This document shows positions 1 through 7,999 of a stretch of 64,000 nt of DNA, piece by piece. The stretch comes from Christensenellaceae bacterium (GTDB lineage Bacteria; Bacillota; Clostridia; Christensenellales; Aristaeellaceae), in the NCBI GenBank assembly GCA_012518615.1, contig JAAYRU010000053.1, positions 1 through 64,000 of the forward strand, read 5' to 3'. Made by a program: the position numbers and the translations under genes. Positions within the stretch are counted from its first letter, which is position 1. Every line of letters begins with the position of its first letter. Under the pieces are notes generated by a model that was not told the origin of the DNA, did not search any database, and worked only from the letters and a program-made list of their open reading frames with translations.

Positions 1-340
1 GAAACAAGGTCATTGTGCTTGCGTCAAAGGGAGCTTCATGCTGAAAGGCAGGAAGACCAATAAAAAACTGAAGATAGGGGTTCATCCGTATCTCCTGAAC
101 AGTATCCTCATCCGAAAACCCATAGCGTTCCTTGATAATGAGCGCACCCAAGGGCATACGGGCAGGTGTGCCCACATTCCCAAGTTTGCTGGTAAAGGTC
201 TGGGCGTAGCGGCGCTCCAGCTCCGCCCAAGGAATCAGTTTAGCCAGCCTGACCCAATCGTTATTAGGGTTCAGACCTTGAAACTGGAAGAAACTCTCGT
301 TCTCAAATACGCTGATTTGTTCGCTTTCTGGTCGATACAT
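1..340 (-). CDS. IS5/IS1182-family transposase, N-terminal part (runs off the window)
   Basis: The first 113 codons read MYRPESEQISVFENESFFQF and continue with RLAKLIPWAELERRYAQTF, a GTPARMPLGALIIKE block and YLQFFIGL. This is the N-terminal DUF772 domain of IS5/IS1182 transposases, which precedes the DDE catalytic domain. The ATG at 340 follows a GGAGG. The frame is open to the window edge, so the catalytic domain cannot be assessed. It would cut and rejoin DNA at the element ends. Strong as to family, uncertain as to subgroup and intactness. Confidence 0.85.
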   Translation of the reverse strand, partial: MYRPESEQISVFENESFFQFQGLNPNNDWVRLAKLIPWAELERRYAQTFTSKLGNVGTPARMPLGALIIKERYGFSDEDTVQEIRMNPYLQFFIGLPAFQHEAPFDASTMTLF

Positions 341-360
341 GTCATGATCCTCCGATAAAA

Positions 361-400
361 GTGCAAGGGTTTTGCATGATTTCTGGAATTTCCCTTGCAC
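361..400 (-). terminator. Stem-loop upstream of the transposase
   Basis: A perfect 9-bp inverted repeat, GTGCAAGGG (361-369) and CCCTTGCAC (392-400), is followed on the minus strand by TTTTAT just before the transposase ribosome binding site. It resembles a terminator that stops read-through from the interrupted operon into the transposase, a common way insertion elements limit their own expression. The long loop (22 bases) makes termination strength uncertain. Confidence 0.5.
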
Positions 401-464
401 TAGTTTAACATAAATCGCTCCAAAATGCTTGTTATATATAGGAAGATGGGTTATTCAGTGGACG

Positions 465-560
465 CTAAGTATAAACAGGAAATACTTTCAATGGCTCCGT
501 CCAATTCCCTGATCGTGACAGCGATACATATTCGTTTCCTGTTACTTGATAATATTCCAT
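465..560 (-). pseudogene. 31-codon remnant of the last gene in the sugar operon, or a small ORF
   Basis: An ATG at 560 stands about eight bases after AAAGGAGG, one of the best ribosome binding sites in the region. The frame encodes 31 residues beginning MEYYQVTGNEYVSLS and containing GNWTEPLKVF, then hits TAG at 467-465, exactly where the insertion element seems to begin. The likeliest reading is the N-terminus of a gene co-transcribed with the transporter and cut off by the element. A genuine small protein is possible. I do not recognise the sequence. Confidence 0.45.
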
Positions 561-582
561 GGATCATCCTCCTTTAGGAAGA

Positions 583-606
583 GGGGAAAGGCACTTGACC
601 TTCCCC
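583..606 (-). terminator. Intercistronic G/C stem-loop after the binding-protein gene
   Basis: On the minus strand GGGGAAGG, a seven-base loop and CCTTTCCCC form a stem with one bulged A. It lies between the binding-protein stop and the next ribosome binding site and has no U-run. Such stem-loops often protect the upstream message and reduce expression of the following gene in sugar ABC operons. Confidence 0.4.
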
Positions 607-637
607 CCCCACCTTTGAAATACTTAGTTTCCGGTCA

Positions 638-1867
638 TTACAGCAGGTCGGCATCATCCAGCTGGGACTGGATATCATTCAGAGCTTCCTCAGCTGAAAC
701 ATCATTCATTTCCAGCGTGCTTAGTACATCATTTATGATTTCACTCGCAGCTCCCGCTTCCTTAAGCGCAGGAGGCGCGGCAGCATAATCCATGCTGTCA
801 AATACCGCAGAGCGATTTGCAGGCGGTGTTACTTCAAGGTACTGTGTAAGCTTACTTTGGTCTGCAATTGTTGGTAACTCCCAGCTTGCATCTAATCTTA
901 GCTGTACTATATCGGGGTCAGAACCCATTGCATCGGCAAATTTTGCTGCCGCTTCTTTCTTTTCGCTTGAAGGAGATACGCAGTTTACATTCGCAAAGAA
1001 GAAAGTACTCTTTTTGTCATATCCCGGTTCCACTACGATATCCCAATCAAAATCGCATTTTTCGGTAAATGTGGGGAAAGCCCATATACCGGTAATAATC
1101 ATACCTAGTTTGCCCTCGGTAAACATATCCCAGTCTCCCCTGCCAGCCATTTCTTCTGCAGTAGGCTGTACATGATTTTCGCCACGCACGCGCTTTAACA
1201 TGGCTTCAAGCACCGCAATGTTTTCCGGGCTATTTGCAGTAAAGGCGGTGTAATCTTCATTGAGTAGACTTCCGCCATTACCCTTTACTGATTTATAGAA
1301 CTCATTATAGGTAATGGGCTGAAATACGCCCCAGATATCATCGCCTAATGCCTTTATGGCTTCGGCTGCAGTTTGAATGTCCGCCCATGTCCACTCGTCA
1401 TTGGGATAGGCAATGCCAGCCTCATCAAACAGCGCCTTATTATAGATTAGAATACAGGTGGAAAAGCTCATAGGTACTGCGTAGAGTTTTCCATCGGAGC
1501 TTACTGCTTCTAAAGTCCCGGCAGAATAGTTTTCCGTATTTACTAAACCGGTTAAATCGGCACAGGCATCTCGGAGCATGTACGAAAGGTAATTTTCCAT
1601 ATTCATTTCGAATACGTCTGGTGCATTGCCGCCACCAACAGTGGTGGCAAGTTTAATGAAATAGTCTTGAAATCCGGTAATTTGCAGGTCAACCTTGATA
1701 TCTGGGTTCTTTTCTTCAAATACTTCAATCATCTTTTTAAGAGTTTCTTCCTGCGCACCGGAGCCAGAGAAATGGGCATAGGTGATGGTAACAGGTTCAG
1801 CTAACACAGGCAAACCCTGTACTAGTACCATCAACAATACCAGTAACAGTGCAATGGTTTTCTTCAT
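638..1867 (-). CDS. Sugar ABC transporter extracellular binding protein (family 1)
   Basis: A 409-residue family 1 solute-binding protein of the CUT1 oligosaccharide class. It has a signal peptide (MKKTIALLLVLLMVLVQG, cleavage expected after VLA near residue 23), then the usual start of the mature lobe with ITYAHFSGSGAQEETLKKMI and the NPDIKVDLQ strand. A strong AAAGGAGG precedes the ATG. There is no lipobox cysteine, so signal peptidase I rather than lipid anchoring is predicted, unusual for a Gram-positive binding protein. It lies after two permease genes and a GH31 gene, so the ligand is probably an alpha-linked oligosaccharide; the ATPase is not encoded here and may be a shared MsmK-type subunit. 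Confidence 0.9.
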   Translation of the reverse strand: MKKTIALLLVLLMVLVQGLPVLAEPVTITYAHFSGSGAQEETLKKMIEVFEEKNPDIKVDLQITGFQDYFIKLATTVGGGNAPDVFEMNMENYLSYMLRDACADLTGLVNTENYSAGTLEAVSSDGKLYAVPMSFSTCILIYNKALFDEAGIAYPNDEWTWADIQTAAEAIKALGDDIWGVFQPITYNEFYKSVKGNGGSLLNEDYTAFTANSPENIAVLEAMLKRVRGENHVQPTAEEMAGRGDWDMFTEGKLGMIITGIWAFPTFTEKCDFDWDIVVEPGYDKKSTFFFANVNCVSPSSEKKEAAAKFADAMGSDPDIVQLRLDASWELPTIADQSKLTQYLEVTPPANRSAVFDSMDYAAAPPALKEAGAASEIINDVLSTLEMNDVSAEEALNDIQSQLDDADLL

Positions 1868-1925
1868 GGGAAAACCTCCTTTTCTTTAAATATATTTGCA
1901 AACGCGCGCGCAGCGTTTACATACA

Positions 1926-2771
1926 CTATTTGATTCCACCTATACTGATACCTTGGTCTACATATTTTTGAGATACAAGATATACAAACAATATAGGTAG
2001 AATAGTAAGCACAGCACCTGCCATTAAAACATGCTCATTATTTTTATACATACCGTTCATATTGCCAAGCACAACTTGTAATGTTTGCTTATTGGTTGAG
2101 GTTAGCACAATTAATGGCCATAAATAACTATTCCAGCTGCCCATAAACGAGAGCAAAATCATTGTAGAAAGCGTTGGGGTTACCATAGGCAGCATAATTC
2201 TAAAAAATATCTGATAAAGGGAAGCGCCATCAATATATGCGGATTCCATATAGGCATTATTTACGCTCATCATACTCTGCCTCATAAGAAAAACACCAAA
2301 GGCATTAGCAAGAGAGGGCAGTATAAGCCCAGTATAGGTATCAAGCAGCCCCAGTACTCGCAAAATGATATAATTTGGCACCATGGTAACAGTTCCGGGA
2401 ATCATCATCGTGGCAAGATATATGCCAAAAAGCTTTCCGCTGCCCCTAAAAGGCAATTTAGCAAACACAAATGCCGCCATAGTTGCCGAAGTAACCGCAA
2501 CAAAAGTACAGGCAATAGCCAGTACAAGGCTATTTAAGCTTGATCTGATAAAGGAAAAACCCTGCATATTGAAAACACGCTCATAACCTTCCAAAGTGGG
2601 ATGCTCCGGAATCCATCTAATAGGAATAGTACGAATAGCCTCCTGCCCCTTAAAGGAAGATGAAATCATCCACAGGAAAGGAAGAATGGTAACAAGCGTA
2701 AATATAAGCAACATAATATAAAACAAAAGCTTCTGAAATAGTTGTCTAGCTGACGCCTTATTACACATCAT
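1926..2771 (-). CDS. Sugar ABC transporter permease, MalG/CUT1 type
   Basis: A 281-residue membrane protein with about six hydrophobic segments. The EAA-loop signature that contacts the ATPase is visible as ESAYIDGASLYQIFFRIMLP near residues 175-195. The first segment starts near residue 16, and PFLWMISSSFKG is typical of the MalG-like (COG0395) partner. Its start overlaps the preceding permease by 11 bases, implying translational coupling. It forms the heteromeric channel with that permease and takes substrate from the binding protein encoded downstream. Confidence 0.92.
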   Translation of the reverse strand: MMCNKASARQLFQKLLFYIMLLIFTLVTILPFLWMISSSFKGQEAIRTIPIRWIPEHPTLEGYERVFNMQGFSFIRSSLNSLVLAIACTFVAVTSATMAAFVFAKLPFRGSGKLFGIYLATMMIPGTVTMVPNYIILRVLGLLDTYTGLILPSLANAFGVFLMRQSMMSVNNAYMESAYIDGASLYQIFFRIMLPMVTPTLSTMILLSFMGSWNSYLWPLIVLTSTNKQTLQVVLGNMNGMYKNNEHVLMAGAVLTILPILFVYLVSQKYVDQGISIGGIK

Positions 2772-3654
2772 AATTCACCCATTTTCTCTGGAGTTTAAAC
2801 TGAATAGCGGTGAAAATAAGAATTAGAGCAAATAAAATCCACGAATAAGCGCTCGCAATACCCATTTTATATTGCTTAAAAGCGTACTTATATATTCTTT
2901 CAAGAAAAACAGTTGTTGCGCCGCCAGGTCCACCGTTTGTCATAATTAGTACTGAATCAAACACCTGCAAGCCGTAAATTATATTAATAACTATAAGCAG
3001 AAACAGTGTTGGCGAAATAAGTGGTAAAGTTATAGCAGTCAATTTTTTAAACCCGCTTGCCCCATCTATTTCAGCCGCTTCATAACAAGTTTTATCAATG
3101 GATTTAAGCGCAGCTAAAACCATTAGAGCATAATAACCGGTATCCTTCCATATAGCAGCAATTACAATCCCCGGCATAGCCCACTGCTTGCTATTTAACC
3201 ACGCGGGACCTGTAATACCTATCATAGACAACATTTGATTTAATAAACCGTATTTTCCGTTGAGTACCCATTGCCATACAACTGCTGCTGCAACCCAAGA
3301 TGTAATGACAGGTGTATAGCATATTGTCTTAAAAACACCGCGTCCTTTGAAAGATTTATTTAATATAAGCGCTTCCCCGACAGAAGTTAAAAGTATCATG
3401 GGTAGATAAAGTACAAGATAAGTAAAGGTGTGTTTAATGACTGCGGGAAGTTCTTTACCATTTAAAATACGAGTATAGTTTTCTAGCCCGACAAATTTCA
3501 TGGTGTTCATAGGCATGAGCAAATCATAATCCATTAGGCTAAACACGGCGGAAGCTAATATAGGCAATAGGCAAAAGCCTATAACGCCGATAATTGAAGG
3601 CAAAAGAAATATTGTTATCGCCTTTCTCTTTTCATTGCTATTTGGAATATACAA
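2761..3654 (-). CDS. Sugar ABC transporter permease, MalF/UgpA/CUT1 type
   Basis: A 297-residue inner-membrane protein of the COG1175 class with six hydrophobic segments. The EAA loop reads CYEAAEIDGASGFKKLTAIT near residues 190-210, and FDSVLIMTNGGPGGATTVF near residue 235 is characteristic of the family. The start is TTG, chosen because AGGGGG lies seven bases upstream. It pairs with the MalG-type permease. A 93-base gap separates it from the GH31 gene upstream; I saw no separate promoter there. Confidence 0.92.
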   Translation of the reverse strand: MYIPNSNEKRKAITIFLLPSIIGVIGFCLLPILASAVFSLMDYDLLMPMNTMKFVGLENYTRILNGKELPAVIKHTFTYLVLYLPMILLTSVGEALILNKSFKGRGVFKTICYTPVITSWVAAAVVWQWVLNGKYGLLNQMLSMIGITGPAWLNSKQWAMPGIVIAAIWKDTGYYALMVLAALKSIDKTCYEAAEIDGASGFKKLTAITLPLISPTLFLLIVINIIYGLQVFDSVLIMTNGGPGGATTVFLERIYKYAFKQYKMGIASAYSWILFALILIFTAIQFKLQRKWVNYDV

Positions 3655-3747
3655 TACGTTTCCCCCTAATTATATGTTTTTGCACTCCTACTTCTTGCAC
3701 GTAGTGTTTGTAAACTAAATACTAACTCGATAATTAATTACCTGTAC

Positions 3748-5982
3748 TTACAGCAGTTGCAACACTATTGCTTCATCAAGCGGACATGTGAATGTTTTAT
3801 ATGTTCCACCTTTATATACTTCACCCGTAAAATAATGTTTCCACGTTCCTTTAGGAATCCATACTCTGCGTTTATCCTGCCCTTCCTCAACTATAGGGCA
3901 AACCATAAGCTCCCTACCCAGCATGTATTGGTCATCACAGGTACAGGCGTTTATATCCTCCGGATAATCTATACATAGATGTGCCATGAGAGGTCTACCT
4001 ACATTGACACAGTACTCCGCTTCACTCGTTAAGTAAGGTTGAATTTGTTTCCTAAGCCTAGCAAACTTCACGCTTACTTCTAAAACACGGATATCGTTAA
4101 GTTTTTCTGCAATATTCCATGGACTACGGTCGTTGTTAAAGCCATCTTCATTCGTAGAATAAAACTGCCCGCTTCTTGGTTCTGCATGCCATTGCATTAT
4201 AGGACAAAAACAAGCAAACGCTGTAGCGCGAAGATACAATTCAGCTCCAGGCAATTCCCCTGCAAAACCACCGATATCAAAGCCCCAAAAAAGAATACCG
4301 CTAAGCCCCGCGCTTATACCCGCATTTAGCTGCGCCTTAAGTTCGCTCCATTTGCTAAGCTGGTCTCCTGCCCAGTGTATAGGTCTTGTCTGTGCGCCTA
4401 TATAGTCGGCTCTGCTAAAAGTAACGCCGTTTATACCATTCTCTTTCAAAAACTTATTATAGGCGCCTATGTATTGACCGGGATATAGATTATGCGCCTC
4501 AAGACCATCTAAACCATTATGCAGCTTTGCAGTTTCATCAAACAAAAACTCGCCGCCATCCGTTTTAAAACCTTCAACACCCATATCCAAGAGATATTTT
4601 CGTTTATCAAACCACCACTGAACAGCCTTTGGGTTGGTAAAATCAAGCAGCAAGCTGTTATGAAACCATTTTTCTGTTATACGATACGGTGTGCCGTCCT
4701 CATTTAAGATACAGTAGCCATTTTCAATAGCTTCTTTTTCATCTGCAATAAGCTGTTCACAAGGCGTTTCATTCCACTCATATTTTATTATTGGAATCTG
4801 CCATAAAACTAAATGTAAACCTTCGTTCTTTATAAAACGAACTAACGCAATAGGATCTTTCCAATGATGTTTATCATTCCATAGATAAAAAGTCTGTTCA
4901 TCGCTCCATGCTTCAAGCACCATTACGTCTGCAGGATAATTAAACCTTTTAAGCATTTCAAGCTGTGCATACACCTCTGCATCACAATTCCATCCGTTGC
5001 CGCTTATCCATACACCAAATGCCCAATCAGGTGGCAGTACAGGTTTCCCCGTATATGTTATGAATTGGCTTAAAATATTTTTAGGTGAGCCAAAAAGCCA
5101 AACATCATGCGTTAACTGATGCCCCTTAGTTCGTTGGTCTATTATTAAACCTTCTCTAAAATCAATGGCAGCAGATATGTTGCTATTTCTAAAACAACCT
5201 ATATTCTTTTCAGTAATAAAGAAAGGAATGGGTAAATATGCATGGTCTTCCTGTTGGGTAAATTTTTCCACCACTCTTCCAGAGCTATAGCTTTGCCTTA
5301 AATCAACAGAATGGAATCTTTCACCGGTTCCCCATACATGGTGCGTATCCAGCTTTCCACATTGCTTTAACTGTCTAATACTGCCATCAGAAGTTATTCT
5401 AAGCATAAAACAATCAAGCGTCAGAATTTCTTGGAGTGTACCACCTTCACTTAAACGTTTAAGTGAAAAGCATTTTTTACCATCTGATAAATAAAGCCTA
5501 TAGCCCTCTGGCAATCCTATTTCTGCACAACTGACTTTTTCACCTGCAGGCGGTGAATCTTGAATACAAGATACTTCTAATACTTCTTCCGCCTTTATGA
5601 TGATGTGAAAATATTCATATAAGAGGCAATATATTGCTTCATCTAGTTTTATAAGATTTATAGGAGAATGCAGTTTTATCTCCTTCTCAATTTCAAAACG
5701 GAATATTCTGCTGCTTTCTTTTTTTGTACGAAGCTGATATTCAATTTTATCGCCCCAATTAAATTCACCAATATGAAAACGCCAATATTCACCGTCATTG
5801 CTCTCAGGAGCAAGAGGTTTTACCGCTTTATCGTTCACATACAATAATAGTTCAGGCTGTCCATCTTCCTCATCGGTTCGGCAAGCGATTACCACAGCTT
5901 CTTTTTCAAGCGGTCTTGCAGGATATCTTGCGAAACCGCATTCTTCAAAAGGAACAAGCCCTTCAGGTAAATGCTTCAGCAC
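3748..5982 (-). CDS. Glycoside hydrolase family 31 enzyme (alpha-glucosidase/alpha-xylosidase type)
   Basis: A 744-residue GH31 enzyme that would hydrolyse alpha-linked glucosides or xylosides inside the cell; there is no signal peptide. The nucleophile motif is GFKTDGGEF with Asp475, and the acid/base region is RPIHWAGDQLSKWSE near residue 530, followed by GLSGILFWGFDIGGF. KTDGGE departs from the KTDFGE of classical YicI alpha-xylosidases, so substrate should not be assigned from family alone. The GTG start overlaps the regulator stop by seven bases. It is encoded between its regulator and the transporter genes and probably breaks down the imported oligosaccharide. Confidence 0.93.
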   Translation of the reverse strand: MLKHLPEGLVPFEECGFARYPARPLEKEAVVIACRTDEEDGQPELLLYVNDKAVKPLAPESNDGEYWRFHIGEFNWGDKIEYQLRTKKESSRIFRFEIEKEIKLHSPINLIKLDEAIYCLLYEYFHIIIKAEEVLEVSCIQDSPPAGEKVSCAEIGLPEGYRLYLSDGKKCFSLKRLSEGGTLQEILTLDCFMLRITSDGSIRQLKQCGKLDTHHVWGTGERFHSVDLRQSYSSGRVVEKFTQQEDHAYLPIPFFITEKNIGCFRNSNISAAIDFREGLIIDQRTKGHQLTHDVWLFGSPKNILSQFITYTGKPVLPPDWAFGVWISGNGWNCDAEVYAQLEMLKRFNYPADVMVLEAWSDEQTFYLWNDKHHWKDPIALVRFIKNEGLHLVLWQIPIIKYEWNETPCEQLIADEKEAIENGYCILNEDGTPYRITEKWFHNSLLLDFTNPKAVQWWFDKRKYLLDMGVEGFKTDGGEFLFDETAKLHNGLDGLEAHNLYPGQYIGAYNKFLKENGINGVTFSRADYIGAQTRPIHWAGDQLSKWSELKAQLNAGISAGLSGILFWGFDIGGFAGELPGAELYLRATAFACFCPIMQWHAEPRSGQFYSTNEDGFNNDRSPWNIAEKLNDIRVLEVSVKFARLRKQIQPYLTSEAEYCVNVGRPLMAHLCIDYPEDINACTCDDQYMLGRELMVCPIVEEGQDKRRVWIPKGTWKHYFTGEVYKGGTYKTFTCPLDEAIVLQLL

Positions 5983-7013
5983 TGTTCACACCTAAATTCT
6001 ATCACGGAGTCCCTCTCCACAAGGCACAACGGAAGAACACAATCAGTATAGCTTTTTTCTTTATTGCCAGTAGCATCTAATATAAGCTGCACTGCCCGCT
6101 TACCTTTCCCTGCAATGTCTTGACTGACTGTAGTTAAAGACGGATATGACATGCGCGCCAGATAAACATCGTCAAAGCTTACAATAGAAAAATCCTCAGG
6201 CACATTAACGCCATGTTGTATAAGCCCTTTCAGTACGCCTATACTTATCACATCAGCAGTTATAAAAGCAGCCGTCTGATTTTTGCCTCTATCTATATAC
6301 TGCTTGGCAGCAATTAAACCGTAATTATAATCAACATTGCCAGAATATATGGCATCTTCATTAATGGAAAGCCCCGCTTCTTTCATGGCATCACAATATC
6401 CTTCCCAGCGTCTAATGTTTACACCATTTTCTCTTATGGAGCCGCTTATAAACGCGATTTTCTTATGACCCTTTTTAATAAGATAATCAGTTGCAAGTTT
6501 TGCACCTTTCCTGTCATCTATTCCAACAGTATAAAAATCCTTATCTTTTACATAGCTATCGACCAGCACAATGGGAACCCCCAAGCGTTTAAGTTGGTAT
6601 AAATTTTCTCCCGGATAGGTACCGACTATTATAATACCGTCAAGATCCCGGTTTTGAGCAATACCCATATAGCTCTGATCTTCCTGTGTACCTGAAAGCA
6701 GTAAGTGATATCCATTTTGACGCGCTGTGTATTCTATCGCAGAAAGCAATTCCCCATAAAAAGGGTTAGAAAACATAAATTCTTTGCCGGGTTCCGTTTG
6801 AGGAATGAGTACACCAATGAGATTGCTATACTTACTTGCAAGGCTACGAGCATTTAAATTTGGCACATAACCGAGTTTTTCCACAGCATCTATAACCCGC
6901 TTAGTGGTTTCGGGGCTTATTGTTTCCGTAGGAGTTCGGTTCAGCACATAACTTACAGTACTGGCTGACACACCGGCTTTCTTTGCAACATCCTTAATGC
7001 TTACACGCTTCAC
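5976..7013 (-). CDS. LacI-family transcriptional regulator
   Basis: A 345-residue LacI/GalR repressor. The N-terminal helix-turn-helix (VSIKDVAKKAGVSASTVSYV, residues 4-23) is followed by the hinge region with NLNARSLASKYS and a periplasmic-binding-protein-like effector domain with the usual GIVGTYPGE-type and SFDDVYLARM segments. Start is GTG with AGGAGG upstream. It is the first gene of the operon it presumably controls, with a matching operator between its promoter and start, so it is probably autoregulated and released by a sugar derived from the GH31 substrate. Confidence 0.93.
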   Translation of the reverse strand: MKRVSIKDVAKKAGVSASTVSYVLNRTPTETISPETTKRVIDAVEKLGYVPNLNARSLASKYSNLIGVLIPQTEPGKEFMFSNPFYGELLSAIEYTARQNGYHLLLSGTQEDQSYMGIAQNRDLDGIIIVGTYPGENLYQLKRLGVPIVLVDSYVKDKDFYTVGIDDRKGAKLATDYLIKKGHKKIAFISGSIRENGVNIRRWEGYCDAMKEAGLSINEDAIYSGNVDYNYGLIAAKQYIDRGKNQTAAFITADVISIGVLKGLIQHGVNVPEDFSIVSFDDVYLARMSYPSLTTVSQDIAGKGKRAVQLILDATGNKEKSYTDCVLPLCLVERDSVIEFRCEQC

Positions 7014-7034
7014 GGAAGCCCTCCTAATTATTAC

Positions 7035-7083
7035 TTAAACGTTTCAGTTACTAAATAATATTCTATTTTTTTCAGATTGTCAA
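7035..7083 (-). promoter_or_regulatory. Promoter and LacI-type operator of the sugar operon
   Basis: On the minus strand TTGACA (7083-7078), 17 bases, then TATTAT (7060-7055) form a near-consensus sigma-A promoter. The palindrome TGAAACGTTTAA (7046-7035), with the central CG typical of LacI/GalR operators, covers the expected transcript start. A repressor bound there would block the whole operon, including its own gene. Confidence 0.85.
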
Positions 7084-7243
7084 GCTTTATTGAAAATAAT
7101 TTGTTTTTTATTAATAAGAAAAAATCATATTAAACCACACAAAAAAATGATTCATTCTACCCTATTTTTTTAACAGAAATTTCGGATTGTACTGAATTAT
7201 GCAACTTTTTAAGACTACTTATCATTGAATGTTTTGTATAAAA

Positions 7244-7999
7244 CTATCTGCGCATTATTTCATACATAATAATCGCCGCTGCAACTGAGGCGTTTAGGGA
7301 CTCCGTTTGCCCTTTCATTGGTATTTTTACTTTCTGGGTCGCGTAACTTAATACATCCTGATGTATTCCCCTAGCTTCACTGCCTATTATTATAAGAATA
7401 TTGTCTTTTGGAAGAGAGGTTTCAAATAACGTTTCACCGTCAAGACTGGTCGCTATTATTGAAAAACCTCTGAATTGTTCAAAAGCTTCACATAAATTGT
7501 TGAGCCTTACAACAGGTATTCTAAAACATGCGCCCATTGAAGAGCGCAGTACTTTTGGGGAAAAAGGGTCAGCACAATCTTTATCCATAAGCAAACCCGT
7601 AAAGCCTGCCGCTTCAGCGGTTCGCCAAATTGTGCCAACATTGCCGGAATCCTGAACGCCATTGAGCACAACAACCCTAGTACCTAAATCACTTAAACTT
7701 ATTTGCTTAGGCAAAGCGCATAGCGCAAGTATACCCTGAGGGGTTACAGTATTTGATATTTTATTAATTACCGGTTTTGAAAGCGTTATTATTTCTATGC
7801 CGCTTGGTATTTTATTTTCATATAAAGAAAGCTTACTTTCATCAACCATAACGCTTAGCGCCTTGCCGGTGTTTATAGCTTCCCTTACCATATTTTCTCC
7901 CTCTACAAGATAAACGCCATGTTCATTTCGAGCGCTTGAATTTTCCAAGGAAGATAATAATTTTACCCTAGGGTTTGCTGTGCTTGAAATATATATCAC
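7244..7999 (-). CDS. SpoU/TrmH-family 2'-O-ribose RNA methyltransferase
   Basis: A 251-residue SPOUT methyltransferase. The N-terminal substrate-binding domain starts ISSTANPRVKLLSSLEN; the knot carries the three SpoU motifs LNGVQDSGNVGTIWRTAEAA (near 120), IIIGSEARGI (near 205) and IPMKGQTESLNASVAAAI (near 225). It would transfer a methyl group from SAM to a ribose in rRNA or tRNA; the exact nucleotide is unknown. The GTG start overlaps the upstream stop by four bases (GTGA), so it is coupled to the unrecognised gene before it. Confidence 0.9.
   Translation of the reverse strand: MIYISSTANPRVKLLSSLENSSARNEHGVYLVEGENMVREAINTGKALSVMVDESKLSLYENKIPSGIEIITLSKPVINKISNTVTPQGILALCALPKQISLSDLGTRVVVLNGVQDSGNVGTIWRTAEAAGFTGLLMDKDCADPFSPKVLRSSMGACFRIPVVRLNNLCEAFEQFRGFSIIATSLDGETLFETSLPKDNILIIIGSEARGIHQDVLSYATQKVKIPMKGQTESLNASVAAAIIMYEIMRR

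Larger units (their letters stand above)
1..467 (-). mobile_element. 5' end of an IS5/IS1182-type insertion element
   Basis: The transposase start and about 125 bases upstream of it are inside the window; the rest lies beyond base 1. The outer limit is inferred, not mapped: immediately beyond it a short reading frame with its own ribosome binding site stops abruptly at 465-467, as expected where an element landed inside a gene. No second terminal repeat or target duplication can be checked because the other end is missing. Confidence 0.6.
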
